Source: Micavibrio_B sp964633355 (lineage in GTDB: Bacteria; Pseudomonadota; Alphaproteobacteria; Micavibrionales; Micavibrionaceae). From it: a stretch of 64,000 nt of DNA. Position 1 is the stretch's first letter, and each line of letters opens with the position of its first letter. Where the stretch lies: assembly GCA_964633355.1 (NCBI GenBank), contig CAZWGO010000011.1, positions 1 through 64,000 on the forward strand, given 5' to 3'. The position numbers and the translations under genes were made by a program. Of the stretch, positions 25,152 to 33,308 are shown in pieces. The notes beneath the pieces were generated by a model. That model was not told the DNA's origin and made no database searches. It saw only the letters and a program-made list of their open reading frames with translations.

Positions 25152-25742
25152 ATGAAACAAACGCCGCTAGAGCGCAAGATTACCGAGATTATCGACCCTG
25201 TCGTCAAGGACTTGGGATTTGATATCGTTCAGGTTCGCCTGATCGGTACGACGAAAATGCAAACGCTGCAAATTCTGGCCGAGGATCCTGAGACAGGCCG
25301 CATCGATTTAAACGGCTGCACTGCTGTTTCTCGCGCCGTTTCGGCGATATTAGATGTTGAAGACCCTATTCCGGGGGCGTATCAATTAGAAGTCAGCTCG
25401 CCGGGCGTGGATAGACCGTTGATGAAGCCGCAGGATTTTATAAAATATAAAGGCCTCGATATTTCTGTCGAAACCGAAATGCCGCTCGATAACGGCCAGA
25501 AAAGATTTAAAGGTAAGCTCGCCGATTTTACCGACAACGTCATTTACATGGCGAGCGAATCCGGCGATGTACAAATCGATTTCGACGACGTGGCCAAGGC
25601 TAAACTGGTTCTGACGGAAGAGCTGGTGATGGGTAAACCAAAAGGTCAGAAAAAAACTTTAAATCCGCAGCGTAAGATCAAGCAAAAAACAGCTGCTAAC
25701 AAAATTGAACATGCTAATGACCTTGAAAGTGAGGAACTATGA
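25152..25742 (+). CDS. rimP: ribosome maturation factor RimP
   Basis: A protein of 196 residues from the ATG at 25152 (MKQTPLERKI). An ATG 51 bp upstream is rejected because it lies inside the terminator hairpin. RimP binds the 30S subunit during assembly. It shows the LEVSSPGVDRPL signature between its two domains and a long basic C-terminal tail (KPKGQKKTLNPQRKIKQK). Its stop overlaps the nusA start as ATGA (25739-25742). Confidence 0.95.
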   Translation: MKQTPLERKITEIIDPVVKDLGFDIVQVRLIGTTKMQTLQILAEDPETGRIDLNGCTAVSRAVSAILDVEDPIPGAYQLEVSSPGVDRPLMKPQDFIKYKGLDISVETEMPLDNGQKRFKGKLADFTDNVIYMASESGDVQIDFDDVAKAKLVLTEELVMGKPKGQKKTLNPQRKIKQKTAANKIEHANDLESEEL

Positions 25743-27268
25743 ACCGCGTTGAAATCCTGCAAGTAGCCGATACGGTTGCCCGCGAAAAAAATATTGAGAA
25801 AGAGCTTGTGATCCAAGCTATCGAGCAAGCCATCCAAAAGGCTGGCCGTTCCAAATACGGCCATGAGCATGACATTCGCTGTCATATCGACCGTAAATCC
25901 GGCGAGACACAACTCAAACTCTACCGCACGATCGTCGAGCCTGACCAGATCGAGAACGAAGTTTCGCAAATCACTGTCGAGCAAGCCAAGAAAATTGGTA
26001 AAAAAGACGCTGCCGTCGGCGATGTTCTGATCGACCTGCTTCCTGCTTTTGACTATGGCCGCGTTGCCGCGCAAACCGCGAAACAGGTCATCATGCAAAA
26101 TATCCGCGAAGCCGAGCGTGAGAAGCAATTCGGCGAATTCAAAGACCGCGTTGGCGAAATCGTTTCGGGCGTTATCAAACGCGTCGAATACGGCAATGTC
26201 ACGGTCGATCTTGGCCGCGGCGAAGCGATACTGCGCCGCGACGATACTATTCCACGCGAACACCTGAAAAACGGCGACCGCGTTCGCGCTTATATCTATG
26301 ACGTGCGCCGCGAACAACGCGGACCGCAAATCTTCCTTTCCCGTACACGCGGTGAATTCATGGCGAAACTATTCGCTCAGGAAGTGCCTGAAATCTATGA
26401 CGGCGTTATCGAAGTCAAAGCCGTCGCCCGCGATCCGGGTTCACGTGCAAAAATCGCCGTTTACTCTCGCGACAACTCCATCGATCCTGTCGGCGCGTGC
26501 GTCGGTATGCGCGGTTCCCGCGTTCAGGCGGTCGTCGGCGAATTGCAAGGCGAGAAAATCGATATCATTCCATGGTCGCCGGATGTTGCGACATTTATCG
26601 TTAACGCGCTGGCTCCTGCCGAAGTTGCAAAAGTCGTTATGGATGAAGAAAAGCGCCGCCTCGATGTCGTCGTGCCGGATGAGCAATTATCGCTCGCTAT
26701 CGGTCGCCGCGGCCAGAATGTCCGTTTGGCCTCTATCCTGACCGGCTGGTATATCGACATCCTGACAGAGGAAGAAGAATCCAAACGCCGTACGGAAGAA
26801 TTCAACACACGCTCCAGCCTGTTTATCAACGCGCTGGATATCGATGATGTTATCGCGCGCCTACTTATCGCTGAAGGCTTCAACAAAATCGAAGAATTGG
26901 CCGATGAATCTCTTGAAGAGCTTTCCCGCATTGAAGGCTTTAACGAAGATCTCGCCGCTGAACTTCAAACCCGTGCGCAAACCTATCTTGCGAACAAAGC
27001 GGCTGAATTTGCGCAAAAACAAAAAGACCTCGGTTTGGCCGAAGACCTTCTTTCTTTCGAAGGCCTGACATCAGACCAGATTATGAAACTGGGCGAAGCC
27101 GGTATCAAAACACTTGACGATCTTGCCGATCTCGCCGGTGACGAGCTTGTCGAAATGCTTGGCAAGGATTCAATGACAGAAGCAGCTGCAAACGACCTTA
27201 TTATGAAGGCCCGTGAGCACTGGTTCGCTGACGAAGACGCAGGTGCAGCTTCCGCTGCATCCGCGTAA
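25739..27268 (+). CDS. nusA: transcription termination/antitermination factor NusA
   Basis: A 509-residue RNA polymerase-binding factor. In order: N-terminal RNAP-binding domain (1-125), S1 domain (about 135-200), KH1 and KH2 (about 230-345, with GSRVQAVVGELQGEKIDI and QLSLAIGRRGQNVRLA), then two acidic helix-hairpin-helix repeats at the C-terminus (IEELADESLEELSRIEG and IKTLDDLADLAGDEL). The repeats are typical of alphaproteobacterial and enterobacterial forms. It is coupled to rimP. Confidence 0.98.
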   Translation: MNRVEILQVADTVAREKNIEKELVIQAIEQAIQKAGRSKYGHEHDIRCHIDRKSGETQLKLYRTIVEPDQIENEVSQITVEQAKKIGKKDAAVGDVLIDLLPAFDYGRVAAQTAKQVIMQNIREAEREKQFGEFKDRVGEIVSGVIKRVEYGNVTVDLGRGEAILRRDDTIPREHLKNGDRVRAYIYDVRREQRGPQIFLSRTRGEFMAKLFAQEVPEIYDGVIEVKAVARDPGSRAKIAVYSRDNSIDPVGACVGMRGSRVQAVVGELQGEKIDIIPWSPDVATFIVNALAPAEVAKVVMDEEKRRLDVVVPDEQLSLAIGRRGQNVRLASILTGWYIDILTEEEESKRRTEEFNTRSSLFINALDIDDVIARLLIAEGFNKIEELADESLEELSRIEGFNEDLAAELQTRAQTYLANKAAEFAQKQKDLGLAEDLLSFEGLTSDQIMKLGEAGIKTLDDLADLAGDELVEMLGKDSMTEAAANDLIMKAREHWFADEDAGAASAASA

Positions 27269-27289
27269 CATGGAAACGAGGACACAGAA

Positions 27290-28138
27290 ATGGTGCCTGT
27301 CCGGCCCGAATTCTTCTACCACCCTGCCGTCGGCGTAATATCGCCGGCGTCATTGGGGCTGTTTGCATTCAAGTCTGGTCCTCTTACTGTTACCACGCCA
27401 CCATCTCAGGCGACTATTCTTCCAAAAGCACCACAACCACCCGAGCGCAGCATCCCTGCGCTCGAAGTCGCGCCTACTATTTTAAACACCGCTTCGCCAA
27501 TGGCCATTGCGGCAGATACGCCTTCCCCGCTTACAACCGATAAGGATGACGACATGAAAAAATCTATAGTCTCCAAACTCGGCGTTGAAACATGCATCGT
27601 AACCGGTGAGGAATTGCCGATCGAAAAAATGATCCGCTTCGTTGTCGATCCCAAAAATAATATCATGGCGGATTTGAGTGAAAAATTGCCTGCGCAAGGT
27701 TTCTGGATCAAAGCCAGCCGCGACGTGATTAAAAAAGCGATCTGGCGCAACAGCTTTACAACCGCCAATCGCTCTCCGGTGAACATCCCGAAAGATTTGC
27801 TGGAAAACATCGAACTCGGTCTTTTGAAACAATCGCTTGAAACTATTGGCCTTGCCAAGAAAGCCGGTCTTGTAACGCAAGGCTTTGCCAAGGTTGAAGA
27901 ATTGTTGAAAAAGGGCGGCGCCGTCCTATATATCGTTGCATCAGACGCGATGGAAAACGGGCGTGAAAAGCTTGAGCGAATGGCGGATAAGGCCAATCTG
28001 CCAATCCTCGAAACATGGACATCATCCCAATTATCGGCCTCTTTAGGTGTAGACAACGCAGTGCACGTTGCGCTTACACCGGGCGGACTTACCGACAAAC
28101 TCCTCACCATTGCGCATAAAATGAAAGATATCAGATGA
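27290..28138 (+). CDS. YlxR (DUF448) - ribosomal L7Ae-like fusion RNA-binding protein
   Basis: A 282-residue protein with an 88-residue Pro/Ala/Thr-rich N-terminal extension, the YlxR domain (about 98-170, ETCIVTGEELPIEKMIRFVVDP) and an L7Ae-like domain (about 180-280). The YlxR-L7Ae fusion is standard in alphaproteobacteria; the extension is not. An internal ATG at 27554 has its own AAGGA site 7 nt upstream and would give a protein of normal length. Both starts look usable. Its stop overlaps infB (ATGA). YlxR proteins bind RNA; some regulate RNase P or gene expression. Confidence 0.88.
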   Translation: MVPVRPEFFYHPAVGVISPASLGLFAFKSGPLTVTTPPSQATILPKAPQPPERSIPALEVAPTILNTASPMAIAADTPSPLTTDKDDDMKKSIVSKLGVETCIVTGEELPIEKMIRFVVDPKNNIMADLSEKLPAQGFWIKASRDVIKKAIWRNSFTTANRSPVNIPKDLLENIELGLLKQSLETIGLAKKAGLVTQGFAKVEELLKKGGAVLYIVASDAMENGREKLERMADKANLPILETWTSSQLSASLGVDNAVHVALTPGGLTDKLLTIAHKMKDIR

Positions 28139-30666
28139 CTGAAGAAAAAAAGACATTAAGCCTAGGTGGCAGCAAGGGTACGCTCAGCCTGAAAGGCAAT
28201 GCCGGAAGCGGTACGCAAGTGATTACCCAGACTTTGGCACGCGGCCAAAGTCGCGGCGTTGCCATCGAAGTTCGCAAAAAACGCGGCGCGGCTCAGCCGG
28301 GTGATGCGCCTCAGGCTTCTGACCAATCAATTAAAGTCACCTCTCCTGACGGTCTGACAGACGAGGAGCGCGAGACACGCGCCCGAGTTCTTCTTGCCGC
28401 TGCCGCCGAAGAAGAGAAGCGCCGCACCGAAGAAGCGAAACGCCGTGCACTTGAAGCTGAAGAGCAGAAGATGCGCGATGAAGCCGAAAAAACCGGCAAG
28501 CGTCCAGGCAAGATTGACGCCGCCGAGCTGCGCCGCCGCGAACAGGAAGAATTGGAGCTGATCAAGGCCGAAGAAAAAGCCAAAGCCGAAGAAGCGGAAA
28601 AAGTTCGCCTGGCCCACGAGAAAGCCAACGAGAAAAAACGCGAAGAATTTTCCCCTTCTTCTCCGTCATCGCCTTCCGAAGACTCGCCTAGCTACCGTGA
28701 CCGTATCAAGCGCGGCGGCGGCAATCGTGGCCGCGACGACGACGATACGGCAAAAACGAATATGCAAGCCGGCAAACGCTTTACGGTCAACCAAGTTCTA
28801 AACGCGAAATACGAGAAAGCCGATCAGGGCCGCTCTCTTGCTTCTGCCAATCGCCGCCGCATGAAAATGCACGGCAAAAGTACGCAAGAAGCTGCACCGA
28901 AAGTCAGCCGTGAAGTTATCGTACCTGAAACCATTACCGTTCAGGAACTTGCCAACCGTATGACGGAGAAATCATCCGACGTTATCAAGTCGTTGATGAA
29001 AATGGGCGTTATGGCGACGATCAACCAACCGATCGATGCCGATACTGCCGAGCTGATCATCATGGAATTCAATCACAAGATCAAACGCGTGACGGATTCC
29101 GATGTTGAAACAGGTATCGAAGGTGAAACGGATACGGATGCGCAACTTCTGCCGCGTCCGCCGGTTGTCACCATCATGGGACACGTCGACCATGGTAAAA
29201 CATCCCTTCTCGATGCGCTTCGCACGACAAATGTCGTCGCTGGCGAAGCTGGTGGAATTACCCAGCATATCGGTGCCTATCAGGTCACAATGCCGACAGG
29301 TAAGAAAATCACCTTCCTTGATACTCCAGGTCACGCCGCCTTTACCGAGATGCGCGCGCGCGGTGCCAACGTCACGGATGTTGTCGTTCTGGTCGTGGCG
29401 GCCAATGACTCGATCATGCCGCAAACAATCGAAGCGATTAACCACGCTAAGGCTGCGAAAGTGCCGATCATCGTTGCGATCAACAAAGTCGACCTGCCGG
29501 ATGCCGACGTCAACAAGGTAAAACAGGATCTTTTGCAGTACGAAGTTGTCGTCGAAGATCTGGGCGGTGACGTTCAGGCCATTGAAGTATCGGCAAAAAA
29601 ACGCATGAATCTCGACAAGCTGGAAGAAGCGATCTTGCTGCAAGCCGAAGTTCTCGATCTTAAAGCCAACCCGAACCGCAGCGCTCAAGGTGCAGTTGTT
29701 GAATCCAAACTGGAGCAAGGCCGCGGTTCTGTCGCAACTGTCCTTATTCAGAAAGGTACGCTCCATATCGGTGAAATCTTCGTTGTCGGTTCCGAATGGG
29801 GTCGCGTCCGCGCTCTCGTCAACGATCGCGGCGAACAGGTCAAACAAGCCCTGCCCGGCCAGCCGGTCGAGGTTTTGGGTTTGACAGGTACACCCGACGC
29901 CGGTGACCAGTTCTCGGTTGTCGAATCCGAAGCCAAGGCCCGCGAAATCGTCTCCTACCGCTCACGCAAAAAGCGTGACGCGACGGCAGCTGTTTCCGCC
30001 GGCACCAGCTTCGAACAGCTTCTCGCGGCATCGAAAGACGGCAAGAAAGAGCTCAACATCGTTATCAAAGCCGATGTTCATGGTTCGGTCGAAGCTATCG
30101 CAGGCACGCTGATGAAAGTGGCTGGTGAAAATACGGAAGTCGGCGTTCGCGTCCTGCATACAGGCGTTGGCGGTATTACCGAATCCGATATCACCTTGGC
30201 CAATGCGTCCCGTGCGATTGTTATCGGCTTTAATGTCCGTGCAAACTCACAGGCTCGCGACATGGCCAAGCGCGACCGCGTCGATATTCGTTACTACAAC
30301 ATCATCTACAATATCATGGATGACGTGAAGGCGATGTTATCCGGCATGCTCGCTCCGACTCTTCGTGAAGAATATCTCGGTCAGGCTGAAATACGCCAGG
30401 TCTTCAACATTACCAAAGTCGGTAAAGTTGCTGGCTGTATGGTTACGACCGGTCAGGTCAAGCGCGGCGCGAAAGTCCGCTTGCTGCGTGACGATGTCGT
30501 TATCCATGAAGGCAGCCTAAAAACGCTGAAACGTCATAAAGACGAAGTCCGCGAAGTCAAGGAAGGCATGGAATGCGGTATGGCGTTCGAAAACTACGAA
30601 GATATCCGCGCAGGCGATATTATCGAGTGCTTCGAAGTCAAATCGGAAACACGCTCTCTCGCTTAA
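28135..30666 (+). CDS. infB: translation initiation factor IF-2
   Basis: An 843-residue GTPase that delivers fMet-tRNA to the ribosome. The N-terminus has an alphaproteobacterial-type IF2 segment (KKTLSLGGSKGTLSLKG), then a long charged linker. The G domain carries GHVDHGKTS near residue 351, DTPGHAAF and NKVD, and the C-terminal beta-barrel domains follow. It is coupled to the YlxR gene by ATGA. Confidence 0.98.
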   Translation: MTEEKKTLSLGGSKGTLSLKGNAGSGTQVITQTLARGQSRGVAIEVRKKRGAAQPGDAPQASDQSIKVTSPDGLTDEERETRARVLLAAAAEEEKRRTEEAKRRALEAEEQKMRDEAEKTGKRPGKIDAAELRRREQEELELIKAEEKAKAEEAEKVRLAHEKANEKKREEFSPSSPSSPSEDSPSYRDRIKRGGGNRGRDDDDTAKTNMQAGKRFTVNQVLNAKYEKADQGRSLASANRRRMKMHGKSTQEAAPKVSREVIVPETITVQELANRMTEKSSDVIKSLMKMGVMATINQPIDADTAELIIMEFNHKIKRVTDSDVETGIEGETDTDAQLLPRPPVVTIMGHVDHGKTSLLDALRTTNVVAGEAGGITQHIGAYQVTMPTGKKITFLDTPGHAAFTEMRARGANVTDVVVLVVAANDSIMPQTIEAINHAKAAKVPIIVAINKVDLPDADVNKVKQDLLQYEVVVEDLGGDVQAIEVSAKKRMNLDKLEEAILLQAEVLDLKANPNRSAQGAVVESKLEQGRGSVATVLIQKGTLHIGEIFVVGSEWGRVRALVNDRGEQVKQALPGQPVEVLGLTGTPDAGDQFSVVESEAKAREIVSYRSRKKRDATAAVSAGTSFEQLLAASKDGKKELNIVIKADVHGSVEAIAGTLMKVAGENTEVGVRVLHTGVGGITESDITLANASRAIVIGFNVRANSQARDMAKRDRVDIRYYNIIYNIMDDVKAMLSGMLAPTLREEYLGQAEIRQVFNITKVGKVAGCMVTTGQVKRGAKVRLLRDDVVIHEGSLKTLKRHKDEVREVKEGMECGMAFENYEDIRAGDIIECFEVKSETRSLA

Positions 30667-30699
30667 TTAAATAACTCTTACTGCGTAAAGGAATATAAA

Positions 30700-31023
30700 A
30701 TGAGAACTCTAAATATGAAATTCGTCTATGCCGCCAGAGATATTGAACGGATGGATGATATTGTGCACTCATTGGCGCAAAAAATCCTCGGGCCGGATAC
30801 AACCGCAGATTACGGCGGCCTAATGTCACACACTAGTTTAATTGAGACTAGATTCAGAGAAAAGACTTCCCTGCCTTTGAGTGAAGCCTTTTCTATTATT
30901 CAGGATAATCTACCTGCATCTGAAGACGTTGTGATGACTACTATATCTATTAAGGACATCGACCTGATTACTGTGACACATCGAAATGCAATAAAACCGA
31001 AAGCTTTAGAACTTGCGTCATAA
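30700..31023 (+). CDS. hypothetical protein inserted between infB and rbfA
   Basis: A soluble protein of 107 residues with an AAAGGA site upstream. No family is recognised. It resembles a small alpha/beta domain with no catalytic motif. Its 3' end overlaps the TTG start of rbfA by 11 bp, which would couple rbfA translation to it. infB and rbfA are normally adjacent in this operon. Confidence 0.6.
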   Translation: MRTLNMKFVYAARDIERMDDIVHSLAQKILGPDTTADYGGLMSHTSLIETRFREKTSLPLSEAFSIIQDNLPASEDVVMTTISIKDIDLITVTHRNAIKPKALELAS

Positions 31024-31405
31024 AACACCCATAGGCCCGACACAAAGACAACTGCGCGTCGGCGAACAGGTCAGGCACATCATCGTTGAAATGCTTCAAC
31101 GGGGAAAATTCGGCGATCCGCTTCTCTTCGATGCGGCCCATGCCGTGACGGTTACGGAAGTGACCGTCAGCCCCGACCTTAAACAGGCCACGGCTTATAT
31201 TATAAAGCTCACAGGCGCCGAGATGGGTTCGATGTTAACGGCGTTGAATGGCGAGGCGTTTGTTTTTCAAAAAGAGATCGCCAAGCGTCTGCAAACACGC
31301 TTTACACCTAAACTTAGATTTGCGGGTGATGACTCATTCGAAAAATCCGCACGGATTGAAGAGTTGTTGCATAATATTCCCAAGGCCGTTTCTGATGACG
31401 AATAG
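31013..31405 (+). CDS. rbfA: ribosome-binding factor A
   Basis: This 130-residue protein has a KH-like fold; it binds the 30S subunit and assists 16S rRNA 5' maturation. Recognisable blocks are RQLRVGEQVRHIIVEMLQRG, VTVTEVTVSPDLKQATAYI and a C-terminal TPKLRFAGDDS segment. The best start is a TTG at 31013 inside the preceding small gene; no ATG fits the family N-terminus. Confidence 0.93.
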   Translation: MRHKTPIGPTQRQLRVGEQVRHIIVEMLQRGKFGDPLLFDAAHAVTVTEVTVSPDLKQATAYIIKLTGAEMGSMLTALNGEAFVFQKEIAKRLQTRFTPKLRFAGDDSFEKSARIEELLHNIPKAVSDDE

Positions 31406-31413
31406 TTATTTTT

Positions 31414-31522
31414 GTCATCCCGTACAAATGAGCGAAGCGAATGCAGATACGGGATCCAGCAAAACATGGAACGGCGCAGCCGCACTTCATTCATACTGGA
31501 TACCGGCTTTCGCCGGTATGAC
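31414..31522. repeat. GTCAT...ATGAC mirrored-hairpin repeat
   Basis: The left end GTCATCCCGTA pairs across an insert with TACGGGATCCAGC. The right end CTGGATACCGGC forms a TTTC-looped hairpin ending in GCCGGTATGAC. It has the same design as the copies at 23170 and 54118 and fills the rbfA-truB gap. Confidence 0.7.
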
Positions 31523-31533
31523 GGTGTAGGCGC

Positions 31534-32472
31534 ATGCCCCGCAAACCGAAAAACGATATCAGCGGCTGGATCAATCTGAACAAGCCCGCAGGCATGACGT
31601 CAAATGACGCGCTAATGAAAATCAAACGCGCCATGAACTTCCCGAAAATCGGCCACGCCGGAACGCTCGATCCTTTAGCTTCCGGCATTCTTCCCATCGC
31701 TCTCGGCGAAGCGACAAAGCTTGTCCAGTATATGATGGAAGACGACAAGATTTATCTCTTCACCGTCAAATGGGGTGAACAGACAACGACAGATGATCTC
31801 GAAGGCGAGATCATGGCAACGTCTGATATCCGCCCTTCGGAAGACCAGATCAAAGCAATCCTGCCTGACTTTACCGGTGAGATCATGCAAAAGCCGCCGA
31901 CGTTCTCGGCGATCAAGGTGGACGGCCAAAGAGCTTATGATCTGGCCCGCGCCGGAAAAGCGCCCGATCTCGACGCTCGACCGGTTAATGTCTATGAACT
32001 GTCTATCGTCGAGCATACCGGAGCCGACACGACTTTCCGCGCCACTTGCGGCAAAGGCACCTATGTCCGCTCCCTCGCCCGCGATATGGGGCTGGCTTTG
32101 GGCACCTATGGCACGATTACGAGCCTGATCCGCGAGGCCGTTGGGCCTTTTAACCTTGAAAATTCGATTTCGCTTGCGTTTTTCGACCAAAATGACGATA
32201 ACCCAAATCACGAAAGCATTGTGCTTCCGGTCGAGACCGTACTGGACGACATCCCGGTACTGGCCGTAACCGATCCGGAGGCTCAAAAGCTGCGAAACGG
32301 CCAAAAGCTGACCTTCGTGGCACGACCTGATGTTCAACGACTGGTATCTATCGGTCATGACTTCAAGTCGGGAGTACCGGGCTTAATTCTAGCCTCCTAT
32401 CGCGGAAAAGCTCTTGCGATTTTGGAAGCAACCGGAGTTGAAGCCCAGCCAGTGCGTGTATTTAACCTCTAA
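31534..32472 (+). CDS. truB: tRNA pseudouridine(55) synthase
   Basis: A 312-residue enzyme making psi55 in the T-loop. It has the GWINLNKPAGMTSNDAL start, the catalytic Asp in HAGTLDPLASGILP and the GTYVRSLARDMG block. The C-terminal PUA-like region is present. The ATG lies 11 bp after a palindromic repeat that separates truB from rbfA, and no strong ribosome-binding site is visible. Confidence 0.96.
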   Translation: MPRKPKNDISGWINLNKPAGMTSNDALMKIKRAMNFPKIGHAGTLDPLASGILPIALGEATKLVQYMMEDDKIYLFTVKWGEQTTTDDLEGEIMATSDIRPSEDQIKAILPDFTGEIMQKPPTFSAIKVDGQRAYDLARAGKAPDLDARPVNVYELSIVEHTGADTTFRATCGKGTYVRSLARDMGLALGTYGTITSLIREAVGPFNLENSISLAFFDQNDDNPNHESIVLPVETVLDDIPVLAVTDPEAQKLRNGQKLTFVARPDVQRLVSIGHDFKSGVPGLILASYRGKALAILEATGVEAQPVRVFNL

Positions 32473-32491
32473 CCCTGAAAAGGAGAAGACG

Positions 32492-32761
32492 ATGTCGGTA
32501 CTAAGCGAGCTTAAAGCTCAGGCCATTAAAGAGAACCAAACGGCTGCAAACGATACAGGTTCACCAGAAGTACAAGTTGCCATTCTGACCGCCCGCATCA
32601 ACATGCTGGCCGGACACATGGAACAACATAAAAAAGATATGTCCTCCCGTCGCGGACTTTTGGCTCACGTTGCCAAGCGCCGTAAGCTTCTTGATTACCT
32701 CAAGAAGAAAGACGAGAAGCGTTACAAAACATTGATCGAAAAACTCGGTCTTCGTAAGTGA
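32492..32761 (+). CDS. rpsO: 30S ribosomal protein S15
   Basis: This 89-residue protein has the S15 pattern NDTGSPEVQVAILTARI and the C-terminal RRKLLDYLKKKDEKRY. An AAAGGAGAAG site precedes the ATG at 32492; the open frame further upstream is truB sequence in another frame. A terminator follows at 32810. pnp, usually next, lies 3.5 kb downstream here. Confidence 0.98.
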   Translation: MSVLSELKAQAIKENQTAANDTGSPEVQVAILTARINMLAGHMEQHKKDMSSRRGLLAHVAKRRKLLDYLKKKDEKRYKTLIEKLGLRK

Positions 32762-32770
32762 CACGTTAGT

Positions 32771-32797
32771 GTCATCCCCGCGCAGGCGGGGATCCAT
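32771..32797. repeat. half-copy of the GTCAT-hairpin repeat
   Basis: GTCATCCCCGCGCAGGCGGGGATCCATA contains a CCCCGC/GCGGGG hairpin followed by ATCCA, the left end of the GTCAT family. It lies just downstream of rpsO, with no right half. Confidence 0.65.
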
Positions 32798-32809
32798 ACA
32801 ATCAAAATT

Positions 32810-32847
32810 AAACCCGCCCAGCTTCAAAAAGCCCTGCGGGTTTTTTT
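32810..32847 (+). terminator. intrinsic terminator after rpsO
   Basis: AAACCCGC pairs with GCGGGTTT around an 18-nt loop and the stem is followed by a run of seven T. It ends the rimP-rpsO transcription unit. Confidence 0.85.
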
Positions 32848-32850
32848 ATT

Positions 32851-32956
32851 AAGCCTTCTCCCTTCGGGAGAAGGTTGGATGAGGGACGATGTCACGACGG
32901 GTTACAATTCTGAACCATCGCCCCTCACCCTTCCCTCTCCCAGAGGGAGAGGGTTT
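32851..32956. mobile_element. 106-bp MITE-like element with hairpin-bearing terminal inverted repeats
   Basis: Ends of 41 bp (32851-32891 and 32916-32956) are inverted copies. Each carries a hairpin of the CCTTCTCCC/GGGAGAAGG or CCCTCTCCC/GGGAGAGGG type, then a GG-x-TGAGGG half-site and CGATG. Only 24 bp lie between them, with no ORF. The termini share their design with the DUF559 elements at 45864 and 51457, so this looks like a non-autonomous relative. Confidence 0.75.
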
Positions 32957-33024
32957 AAAGATCTGGAACCTTTTTTGACCTCATGGATTGGTTGTGTCCA
33001 ATTAACCAAAAAAGGAATTTTTAA

Positions 33025-33252
33025 ATGGCGTCTAATTCAAAAACTATTATCGGTGTTATTGCTGCTGTTGTTATTATCGGTGGCGCTTATGCGGTTCTGA
33101 CTATGCCAGACCAACGTAACGGCTTTGAAAAGGCTGGCGATGCCGTATCCGAACTGCCAAATGGCGTAGATAACGCAGCCCGTGAACTTGAAGATCGTAC
33201 ACCCGGCGAACGCATTGCTGATGACGTCAAAGACGCCACCAACACTCAATAA
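33025..33252 (+). CDS. small single-pass membrane protein, hypothetical
   Basis: A 75-residue protein with one N-terminal transmembrane segment (about residues 7-26, IIGVIAAVVIIGGAYAVL). An amphipathic, acidic tail follows that recalls small stress-related membrane proteins (KAGDAVSELPNGVDNAARE). The ATG follows a GGAATTTTTAA stretch. A hairpin terminator follows at 33278. Function unknown. Confidence 0.7.
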   Translation: MASNSKTIIGVIAAVVIIGGAYAVLTMPDQRNGFEKAGDAVSELPNGVDNAARELEDRTPGERIADDVKDATNTQ

Positions 33253-33277
33253 TCTATTTCCTTAAAGTAAAATATAA

Positions 33278-33308
33278 AAGGCGCACCGGAAACGGGGCGC
33301 CTTCTTTT
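33278..33308 (+). terminator. hairpin terminator between convergent genes
   Basis: AAGGCGC/GCGCCTT stem followed by CTTTT. It lies between the small membrane protein and the convergent gene ending at 33307; the T-run is short. Confidence 0.6.
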
